Assembly: GCA_035286745.1 (NCBI GenBank)
Contig: DATECU010000044.1
Coordinates: forward strand, 1 to 5,804
DNA: 5,804 nucleotides
Origin: DATECU01 sp035286745
GTDB taxonomy: Bacteria > Acidobacteriota > Vicinamibacteria > Fen-336
Direction: 5' to 3'
How positions within the stretch are numbered: position 1 is the first letter of the stretch; each line of letters begins with the position of its first letter. This document shows, in pieces, positions 1 through 4,927 of this stretch. The notes beneath the pieces were generated by a model. The model saw nothing but the letters and a program-made list of their open reading frames with translations, had not been told where the DNA came from and searched no databases. A program made the position numbers and the translations under genes.

Positions 1-1
1 G

Positions 2-517
2 TGGGGGGGGGAGTCGGGCGGAGCCTACCAGTCGGGCAGCAGTTTCGACCCCGTGGCCAACACCTGGGCCGCCATGAGCACGGTAGGGCAACCGACGCCC
101 CGCTCCTACTTCGCGTCGGTCTGGACGGGGTCGAAGATGATCGTGTGGGGGGGCTTTAATGGGAGCGGCACACAGTCGTCGGGGGGCGTGCATGACCCGG
201 TTGCGAACACGTGGAGCCTGACGAACACGACGGGCGCACCGACGGCACGGTACGACCACACCGCAGTCTGGACCGGGTTCAGGATGGTTGTCTGGGGAGG
301 GAACGGTGGCCTTGCCAACGGGTCTGCGTACGACCCGCTGGCCAATACGTGGAGCGGCGTAAGCGCGGTCGGCGCGACGGGTCGCGAACAGCACCGGGCA
401 GTCTGGACCGGTCCGAAGATGCTCGTCTGGGGAGGCTACAACGGCGGGTACCTCAATACCGGCGGGGCGTACGCGATCGACGGCGACCTGATCTTCGAGG
501 ATGGCTTCGAGGGGTGA
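2..517 (+). CDS. Kelch-repeat protein, C-terminal end (5' partial)
   Basis: The reading frame is open from base 2 to the TGA at 515-517 (171 residues seen), so the gene begins before the window; the GTG at 53 is an internal valine codon, not a start. Three Kelch-type repeats are visible. Each has a DPxANTW block (DNA starts near 47, 194 and 332; periods 147 and 138 bases) followed by a VWTGxxMxVWGG block with the Kelch double glycine. Such repeats form beta-propeller blades used for binding; a propeller needs about six or seven, so more must lie upstream. The protein ends in a short acidic tail, LIFEDGFEG, resembling the IFxDGFE ending common on secreted proteins of some proteobacteria and acidobacteria. 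Export and a binding role are inferred, and no ligand can be named. A run of nine G at 3-11 is a possible sequencing-error site. Confidence 0.85.
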   Translation, partial: WGGESGGAYQSGSSFDPVANTWAAMSTVGQPTPRSYFASVWTGSKMIVWGGFNGSGTQSSGGVHDPVANTWSLTNTTGAPTARYDHTAVWTGFRMVVWGGNGGLANGSAYDPLANTWSGVSAVGATGREQHRAVWTGPKMLVWGGYNGGYLNTGGAYAIDGDLIFEDGFEG

Positions 518-733
518 CCCGTAGTAGTAGCTGGGGGCCGCCCGCGGGCGGCCCCAGCCCTTGGGCGACTGGCTGGTGGTCCACGGCTGACGGGAGTTCG
601 CGGCGAACGATTGGGTCTGGTTCTTCGCCGGGCATGACGACGGCCATGCAGAAACGTCGCCGGTCGCCTTCTTCGGCGAGAATGTCAGCGGACAGCGACA
701 GCTTCACGGAGTAGTAGCTCAGCAGGGGGCGTC
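518..733. other. Intergenic region without a convincing gene
   Basis: Apart from the hairpin at 531-557, nothing firm is seen. The 10-bp direct repeat AGTAGTAGCT occurs at 523-532 and 710-719, near both ends of the segment. No good -35/-10 pair was found upstream of the ATG at 734. A purine-rich AGGGGGC (724-730) could be the ribosome binding site for that ATG. On the minus strand an open frame with a GTG at 707 reads moderately protein-like for about 40 residues, but it has no recognisable family and runs through the terminator-like hairpin, so it is not called as a gene. Confidence 0.5.
531..557 (+). terminator. GC-rich hairpin after the Kelch gene, possible terminator
   Basis: Fourteen bases past the Kelch stop codon, CTGGGGGCCGCCC is followed by GGGCGGCCCCAG. 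This forms a stem of about 12 bp, almost all G-C, with one bulged G and a tiny loop. The position suits a transcription terminator. No T-run follows (the next bases are cccttgggcg), so it is not a classical intrinsic terminator; it may act with Rho or protect the mRNA 3' end. Confidence 0.5.
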
Positions 734-820
734 ATGAGCGCTCGCATGTGGTCGCTGCTGTCGATGCTAGTGGTGGGGTGGCTGGGCTTGCCGGGCCTGG
801 CTGCGGCGCAGCAGCAATAG
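734..820 (+). pseudogene. Orphan signal peptide (5' remnant of a secreted-protein gene)
   Basis: ATG at 734 opens a 28-codon frame ending at TAG 818-820. The peptide has a textbook Sec signal: a short n-region with one arginine (MSARMW), a hydrophobic core rich in Leu, Val and Gly, and an AAA-Q type cleavage region (GLAAAQQQ). It stops right after the predicted cleavage site. AGGGGGC (724-730) lies at usable ribosome-binding distance. FG-GAP-like coding continues at once in another frame: the bases reading CAG CAG CAA TAG here read AGC AGC AAT AGC GTC (SSNSV) there. The simplest view is that this was the start of an FG-GAP protein, now separated by a frame change and probably by loss of internal repeats. 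Confidence 0.6.
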
Positions 821-845
821 CGTCTCGGTTCTGACGGGAACCGGT

Positions 846-1532
846 TTGGGCGGTTTTTCGACTGCGGTCAACTTCGGTGTGGGAGGAGGCCCGGTTTCGG
901 TGGCGGTAGGCGACTTCATCGGGGACACAAAGCCGGATTTGGCGACGGCGAACAACGGCAGCAACAACGTCTCGATCCTGCGCAACACCAATCCGGCGGC
1001 CCAGGCGGACCTGTCGATGGTGAAGACGGACTCGGCCGACCCGGTGAACGCCAGCAGCAACTTCAGCTACAGCCTGGCGGTGTCGAACGCGGGCCCCAGC
1101 ACGGCCCAGTCGCTGACGGTGACAGACACCCTACCGGCAGGTATGACGCACGTGTCGGCCACGGGCTCCGGCTGGGCCTGCGGCGAGCTGACGGGCACGG
1201 TGACGTGTACGCGCGCCAGCCTGGCCGTGGGCGCGGCACCTGCGATCACGATCACGGTCACGGCCCCAGGCGCGGGCGGAACCATCAACAACACAGCCTC
1301 GGTCTCGGCCACCACGGCAGACCCTGCGGCGCTCAACAACAGCGAAGGCGAGAGCACGGTGGCCGCGGCTGATGCGGCGGGTGGCCGAGGCCGCGCCGGT
1401 CCACGTGGCCTGCCTTCGCAGCGACAGCCTGGCGGTCTACGGGAACCTGCGCGATCTGGGTATGGCCGACAACATCGGCTTCCTGCTGGCCGAGCTCTAC
1501 CCCGACAAGAAGATCGTGGTCTGGGCCCATAA
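846..1532 (+). CDS. FG-GAP/VCBS blade remnant plus DUF11 domain (broken)
   Basis: The frame is open from 771 to 1532; the first in-frame start is TTG 846, but recognisable coding begins by about 810 (SSNSVSVLTG), so 846 is probably not a real start. Residues 1-47 form most of one FG-GAP/VCBS propeller blade (NFGVGGGPVSVAVGDF, then PDLATANNGSNNVSIL); its usual DxNxDGxxD calcium loop is degenerate (DFIGDTKPD). Residues about 54-173 are a DUF11 domain: ADLSMVKTDSADPV opening, NAGPS, VTDTLPAGM, and the two cysteines of the GWAC...VTCT segment. DUF11 is an Ig-like repeat of surface proteins. After about residue 175 (base 1370) the frame becomes low-complexity Arg/Gly/Pro, which is the out-of-frame reading of the esterase fragment, so residues 176-228 are not genuine. 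A complete gene would need many more blades. Secreted or surface location is inferred from the orphan signal peptide just upstream. Confidence 0.6.
   Translation: MGGFSTAVNFGVGGGPVSVAVGDFIGDTKPDLATANNGSNNVSILRNTNPAAQADLSMVKTDSADPVNASSNFSYSLAVSNAGPSTAQSLTVTDTLPAGMTHVSATGSGWACGELTGTVTCTRASLAVGAAPAITITVTAPGAGGTINNTASVSATTADPAALNNSEGESTVAAADAAGGRGRAGPRGLPSQRQPGGLREPARSGYGRQHRLPAGRALPRQEDRGLGP
1358..1387. repeat. 8-bp direct repeat at the DUF11/esterase junction
   Basis: GGTGGCCG occurs at 1358-1365 and again at 1380-1387 (offset 22). In the DUF11 frame the first copy encodes V-A, and in the esterase frame the second copy encodes the same V-A in the same codon phase. The two coding blocks would therefore be in frame if one copy and the intervening bases were absent. 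This suggests a deletion, duplication or assembly crossover here, though short repeats also arise by chance in G+C-rich DNA. Confidence 0.55.
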
Positions 1533-1917
1533 CGGGCACGTCCAGCACGACCCTTCCGCCATGCCCGGCTACGGTCGAGACAACCGCAACATGGGAAGCC
1601 ACCTGGCGGAGCGGCATCGTGCGGACCTCTACACCGTGGGGCTCTTCATGGGCCGGGGAACCGCCGCACAAAACGATAGGACGATCTACCAGTTGACCGC
1701 ACCGCTCCCGAACAGCCTGGAGGCGCTCTTCGGCCGCAGCGGACTGCCGCTGGCTTTCGTGGACCTCCTAGGCCAGGAGCGGAATGAGGGCACGGCCTGG
1801 ATGTTCGACGAGATCGCCGCCAAGGATTGGGGTCGCCAGGACACCCGGATGGTCCCCCGCAACCAGTACGACGCCATCCTGTTCGTGGACCAGGTGCACC
1901 CGCCGCACTACCGCTGA
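1372..1917 (+). CDS. Erythromycin esterase family protein, C-terminal fragment
   Basis: The 181-residue frame from ATG 1372 to TGA 1915-1917 resembles the C-terminal part of the erythromycin esterase (Ere)/succinoglycan-biosynthesis esterase family. Visible marks are LRDLGMADNIGFLL (residues 26-39), KIVVWAHNGHVQHD (47-60) with the conserved WAHNxH, MGSHLAER (74-81), LYTVGLFMGRG (86-96), LAFVDLL (127-133) and a MVPRNQYDAILFVD tail (160-173). Family members are usually about 400-450 residues. The N-terminal half, which holds the catalytic histidine and glutamates of characterised Ere enzymes, is missing and replaced by DUF11 sequence in another frame. No ribosome binding site is evident at 1372, and the frame is open further upstream without homology I recognise. 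This is a truncated gene, unlikely to be active and not evidence of macrolide resistance. Confidence 0.75.
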   Translation: MRRVAEAAPVHVACLRSDSLAVYGNLRDLGMADNIGFLLAELYPDKKIVVWAHNGHVQHDPSAMPGYGRDNRNMGSHLAERHRADLYTVGLFMGRGTAAQNDRTIYQLTAPLPNSLEALFGRSGLPLAFVDLLGQERNEGTAWMFDEIAAKDWGRQDTRMVPRNQYDAILFVDQVHPPHYR

Positions 1918-1954
1918 GCGGGCACCAGAGGGATCGACGGCGCCCGCCGCTGGT
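1918..1954. terminator. Convergent-gene gap with a weak inverted repeat
   Basis: The 37 bases separate the stops of two convergent reading frames. GCGGGC (1918-1923) can pair with GCCCGC (1942-1947) around an 18-base loop. A shared bidirectional terminator would be expected here, but the stem is short, the loop long and there is no T-run, so the call is weak. Confidence 0.2.
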
Positions 1955-4531
1955 TCAGAAGAGCGCGCGGATCAGCCGGTAGACGGCGTGGCGGGCGGCG
2001 CGAGCGGCCGGGCCGTTGCAGCCGCCGCAAGCGCTCGCCGCCTCGGCGCCGGTCTCGATGGTCAACTTGAAGGCTAGCGCCCGATCGCGAAAGCGGACTG
2101 TCACGAAGCCGTCCTTGGTCGTGCTCCAGCCGGCCCCACCGGCCGTCTCCACTGGGATCTCGGGCAGCGGGGCGCCGTCCAGGAGGACGCGTTTGGGGGA
2201 GGCGTCGAGGCGCACGCTCAGCACCAGATCGCGCGGCGCGGGCCGATACGATCCCGCCACCGCCGAGCCCGCGATCGCGGTGCGCCCCTTTTCCCGGCGC
2301 TGCTCGAAGCGGCGGGTGGCGAAGGCGCCTCGGGTGTAGTCCAGGCTCTCGCCGTCGTCCTCGTACAGGCTGGCTGACGACTGGGCCGACGGGTAGACCT
2401 CGACGATCAGCGGCTGGCCCGGCATCTCGCCGGTGTGCTGGACCACCGGCTGGCGGAACAAGAAGCCGCCAGCCCGCACGAAGGCGGGGATCGACTCCAG
2501 CGTCACCGCCAAACGGTGGGTGCGACCGCCTTGGTGGCGCTCGCCGGTCCAGAAGTCGTACCAGTCCCCGGCCGGAAGATAGACCTCGCGCTCGGTCGCG
2601 CCCTCGCGGACCACGGGGGCCAGCATGAGGTCGGAGCCCAGGAGGAACTGGTCGTCGAGCGAGGCTACCCGGGGGTCTTCAGGGAACTCCAAGACCAGCG
2701 GCCGGAAAGCGGGAATGCCGGTCTCCGCGGCCTCGTGCATAACGTTGTAGAGATGAGGCAGCAGCTCGTAACGCAGCTCGATGGCTCGACGGTTGAGCGC
2801 CTCGTGGTGGGTTCCGTAGGACCATGGTTCCTGGTCGGGGGTGCCCACCGTGGTATGCGTTCGCATGAAGGGGTAGAAGACTCCGAGCTGCAGCCAGCGC
2901 GTGAACAGCTCGGGAGAGGGCGCTTCGGCGAAGCCCCCGATGTCGGCGCCCACGAAGGCGAAGCCGGAAAGGCCCAGGCCCCCGAACATGGGGATAGTGG
3001 CCCTCATGTGCCACCAGTCGGAGACGTTGTCGCCGGGCCAGAGCGCTGCATAGCGCTGGCCGCCGGCGAAGCTGGCCCGGGTCAACACGAAGGGCCGGTT
3101 GTTGGGCCGGAGGCGCAGCAGGCCCTGGTGAGTGGCCTGGGTCATCAGCATGCCGTAGACGTTGTGAATCTCCCGGTGGTCGGTGGGCTGGCCCTCGTTG
3201 TCGTGGCGCAGGTCCAGGGGCATGGTGTGGGCGGGATCGCGGAACACCGCCGGCTCGTTCATGTCGTTCCAGATCCCGGCCACCCCGGCTTCCACCAGGC
3301 CGCGGTGCAAGTCGCCCCACCACTCGCGAGTGGCGGCCCGGCTGAAGTCGGGAAACACACTGGGGCCGGGGTTCTTCTCGGCCAGGGCTGGCCACACCGG
3401 AGCCTCGTAGACGCTGCCGTCGGGGTTCTTCACGAAGTGGTCGCCGGCCAGGCCGCTATCGTAAGGCGCGTAGCCCGGCTCCTTCTTGGGGTGGGGGTCG
3501 AGGATGGTAACTACCCGGAAGCCTTGCTTGCGGAGATCGCCGAGCAGACGGGTGGGGTCGGGGAAGCGCTCGGGATCCCAGGTGAAGGGCTTGTAGGAGT
3601 CGAGGTAGTGGATGTCGAGCCACAGGGTGTCGGCCGGGATCCGGCGTTGCCTGAAGTTGTCGGCCAGGAAGCGGAGCCTGGACTCGGGGTAGTAGCTGTA
3701 GCGGCACTGGTGATAGCCGAGGGCCCAGCGCGGAGGCAGCGGGGTGCGGCCGGTGAGCGCCGTATAACGCGCGACCACGTCCTTGGGGGTGGGGCCGGCG
3801 ATGAAGTAGTAGTCGAGCTCGCCGCCCTCGGCGCCGAAGGTCAGGAGCTGCTGCGACTGCTTGCCGACATCGAAGAAGCTGCGGTGGGTGTTGTCGAGGA
3901 AGATGCCGTGGGCCCGGCCGTTGCGCAGGACCATGAAGAAGGGCACCGAAGCATAGATGGGATCGGTGCTGCCGTCGTAGGCATAGGTGTCGCTGTTCCA
4001 CATGGCGTAGCTGACGCCACCCAGACCCCAGCCGCGCTTGTCGAGCCGGCCGGCCTTTTCGCCAAAGCCGTAGACGTGATCGTTCTCCAGCAGCCGCTTC
4101 GACACCTGGACCGTGGAGCCAACGAAGGCGATGCCGCGTTCGGCGTCGTCCTGGTCGCGCAGCTCGCCCTGGCGGTCGCTCACCGACAGCCGAAACGGGG
4201 AGTGCTGAATGACGACCTGCACGGCGCTGGTCGTGATCCGCGACTGCTCTGCGCTCACCTCGAAGGAGGGCCGGGAATCGCCGAAGACGTGATTCGCGAT
4301 GGCGTAGGAGTGGTCGCGGCCGAATTCCGGGGTGGGGGAGAAGCGCACGCGGACGATCTCGGCCGAGACCACCGAGATCGCCGCCACCCCTTGCGGGCTC
4401 CGGAAGACGAGCGCTCGTTCTTGGCGTTCGGGCTGGGGCATGGCGCCCAACGAGGCCCAGCCTGCAGAGAGGGTGGAAGGGAGGCTGAGCAGCAGGAGCA
4501 GCCCCCAGGACCGGCCGCGGCGTAAGGACAT
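1955..4531 (-). CDS. GH31 alpha-glucosidase-type glycoside hydrolase, exported
   Basis: This 858-residue GH31 enzyme should release alpha-linked glucose (or a related sugar such as xylose) from the non-reducing ends of glycans by a retaining mechanism. Domains in order: signal peptide (about 1-24; MSLRRGRS then a Leu-rich core), N-terminal beta-sandwich (about 40-265, with YGFGEKAGRLDKRG at 154-167), catalytic barrel (about 265-600), and C-terminal beta domains including DUF5110 (about 690-826). The nucleophile is D423 in WNDMNEP; the acid/base is D501 in WPGDNVSDWW. The subsite motifs LDIHY (305-309), GADIGGF (528-534) and RTHT (557-560) are present. Length and motifs fit an intact enzyme. 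The start at 4531 is chosen because it has AGGAGA seven bases upstream and begins the signal peptide; the same frame extends to 5545, but only as antisense of two real genes. The exact substrate cannot be read. The tail after DUF5110 contains CGGC (835-838) and is unusual. Confidence 0.93.
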   Translation of the reverse strand: MSLRRGRSWGLLLLLSLPSTLSAGWASLGAMPQPERQERALVFRSPQGVAAISVVSAEIVRVRFSPTPEFGRDHSYAIANHVFGDSRPSFEVSAEQSRITTSAVQVVIQHSPFRLSVSDRQGELRDQDDAERGIAFVGSTVQVSKRLLENDHVYGFGEKAGRLDKRGWGLGGVSYAMWNSDTYAYDGSTDPIYASVPFFMVLRNGRAHGIFLDNTHRSFFDVGKQSQQLLTFGAEGGELDYYFIAGPTPKDVVARYTALTGRTPLPPRWALGYHQCRYSYYPESRLRFLADNFRQRRIPADTLWLDIHYLDSYKPFTWDPERFPDPTRLLGDLRKQGFRVVTILDPHPKKEPGYAPYDSGLAGDHFVKNPDGSVYEAPVWPALAEKNPGPSVFPDFSRAATREWWGDLHRGLVEAGVAGIWNDMNEPAVFRDPAHTMPLDLRHDNEGQPTDHREIHNVYGMLMTQATHQGLLRLRPNNRPFVLTRASFAGGQRYAALWPGDNVSDWWHMRATIPMFGGLGLSGFAFVGADIGGFAEAPSPELFTRWLQLGVFYPFMRTHTTVGTPDQEPWSYGTHHEALNRRAIELRYELLPHLYNVMHEAAETGIPAFRPLVLEFPEDPRVASLDDQFLLGSDLMLAPVVREGATEREVYLPAGDWYDFWTGERHQGGRTHRLAVTLESIPAFVRAGGFLFRQPVVQHTGEMPGQPLIVEVYPSAQSSASLYEDDGESLDYTRGAFATRRFEQRREKGRTAIAGSAVAGSYRPAPRDLVLSVRLDASPKRVLLDGAPLPEIPVETAGGAGWSTTKDGFVTVRFRDRALAFKLTIETGAEAASACGGCNGPAARAARHAVYRLIRALF

Positions 4532-4538
4532 GCGTTGT

Positions 4539-4544
4539 TCTCCT
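4539..4544 (-). promoter_or_regulatory. Ribosome binding site of the GH31 gene
   Basis: On the minus strand AGGAGA lies seven bases before the ATG at 4531. It is a near-perfect Shine-Dalgarno and fixes the start codon against the much longer upstream extension of the frame. Confidence 0.8.
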
Positions 4545-4546
4545 GT

Positions 4547-4564
4547 GGGGCAGCAGCCAGCCCC
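4547..4564 (-). promoter_or_regulatory. Leader hairpin upstream of the GH31 ribosome binding site
   Basis: In the GH31 mRNA, GGGGC (4564-4560) can pair with GCCCC (4551-4547) across an eight-base loop, two bases before the ribosome binding site. The stem is only 5 bp but all G-C. It could influence translation, but chance is a fair alternative in this base composition. Confidence 0.25.
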
Positions 4565-4572
4565 TCGAGTGT

Positions 4573-4588
4573 CCGGCGACGTCGCCGG
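4573..4588. promoter_or_regulatory. Perfect 16-bp palindrome, candidate operator
   Basis: CCGGCGACGTCGCCGG equals its own reverse complement. It sits in the divergent intergenic region, 41 bases upstream of the GH31 start. It lies directly downstream of a minus-strand TAGAAT (4595-4590), so the predicted GH31 transcription start falls inside it. That is a classic site for a dimeric repressor. The regulator is not in the window, and no known operator consensus was recognised. Confidence 0.4.
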
Positions 4589-4589
4589 G

Positions 4590-4595
4590 ATTCTA
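4590..4595 (-). promoter_or_regulatory. Possible -10 element for the GH31 gene
   Basis: The minus strand reads TAGAAT here, four of six matches to TATAAT, in an otherwise G+C-rich region. No good -35 is seen at 16-18 bases, so the promoter is either weak, activator-dependent or not sigma-70 type. Confidence 0.3.
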
Positions 4596-4650
4596 GCCCC
4601 TTCTTCGGGAGCGGGCTCTTGGGCGGCTTCGGTCGGGCGTGCCGGCGGCA

Positions 4651-4656
4651 TAGAAT
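4651..4656 (+). promoter_or_regulatory. Possible -10 element for the CDGSH-methyltransferase operon
   Basis: TAGAAT at 4651-4656 lies 35 bases before the ATG at 4692, a sensible position for a -10 box with a short leader. The hexamer 17 bases upstream (TTCGGT, 4628-4633) matches the -35 consensus only at its first two bases. The same TAGAAT hexamer occurs on the opposite strand at 4595-4590, facing the GH31 gene. Confidence 0.3.
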
Positions 4657-4659
4657 ACG

Positions 4660-4680
4660 AGCCCCAATCCCATCGGGGCT
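4660..4680 (+). promoter_or_regulatory. Leader hairpin before the CDGSH gene
   Basis: AGCCCC (4660-4665) and GGGGCT (4675-4680) form a 6-bp stem with a nine-base loop. It immediately precedes the ribosome binding site GAGGAG (4681-4686) of the CDGSH gene. It may shape translation initiation; a role is not demonstrated by the sequence alone. Confidence 0.3.
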
Positions 4681-4691
4681 GAGGAGTTGCC

Positions 4692-4925
4692 ATGAGCATC
4701 AAGGTGGTGGTGAGGAACAACGGACCGTTGCGGGTCGAAGGCGAGGGGCTCTCGATCGTCGACCAGGAGGGGAGATCCTTCGGTCTGGCTGGTCGCGGCG
4801 TGGTGTCTCTGTGCCGCTGCGGCCATTCCCAGAACAAGCCCTTCTGCGACGGAAGCCACGCGCGGGCGGGCTTCCAGTCGGAGTGCCAGGCCTTCGACCT
4901 GCCGGCTCCGGCAGCCAAGGCGTAG
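4692..4925 (+). CDS. Small CDGSH-type iron-sulfur protein
   Basis: This complete 77-residue protein contains one CDGSH iron-sulfur domain. The signature CRCGHSQNKPFCDGSH spans residues 41-56. C41, C43, C52 and H56 are the expected three-cysteine, one-histidine ligands of a [2Fe-2S] cluster. Proteins of this fold act in electron transfer or redox sensing; the exact partner is unknown. No signal peptide or membrane segment is present, so it should be cytoplasmic, unlike membrane-anchored eukaryotic mitoNEET. The N-terminal part (GPLRVEGEGLSIVDQEGRSF, 11-30) matches the usual layout of bacterial single-motif members, and the length is normal. The start is supported by GAGGAG at 4681-4686, five bases upstream. 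Its stop touches the start region of the methyltransferase gene, so the two are probably co-transcribed and translationally coupled. Confidence 0.93.
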   Translation: MSIKVVVRNNGPLRVEGEGLSIVDQEGRSFGLAGRGVVSLCRCGHSQNKPFCDGSHARAGFQSECQAFDLPAPAAKA

Positions 4926-4927
4926 TG

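Noticed and set aside
47..460. CRISPR-like periodic repeat in the Kelch gene
   Set aside because: The periodicity of 138-147 bases is protein-level Kelch repetition with diverged DNA, not short identical repeats with unique spacers.
211..714. Plus-strand open frame overlapping the Kelch gene
   Set aside because: It is an Arg-rich out-of-frame reading of the Kelch repeats with no recognisable domain.
1358..1532. Programmed frameshift joining DUF11 to the esterase fragment
   Set aside because: There is no slippery heptamer or downstream stimulatory structure, and the esterase N-terminal half is missing, so a broken fusion is the simpler reading.
1333..1671. Minus-strand open frame across the DUF11/esterase junction
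   Set aside because: It is antisense to clear esterase-family coding on the plus strand and shows no family features.
1372..1917. Functional macrolide-resistance gene
   Set aside because: Only the C-terminal part is present, without the catalytic N-terminal half; the wider family also includes many esterases not linked to macrolides.
2435..4525. 696-codon open frame on the plus strand
   Set aside because: It lies wholly antisense to the well-supported GH31 gene, its product is Gly/Val/Ala/His-rich with no known domain, and such stop-free antisense frames are common in G+C-rich DNA.
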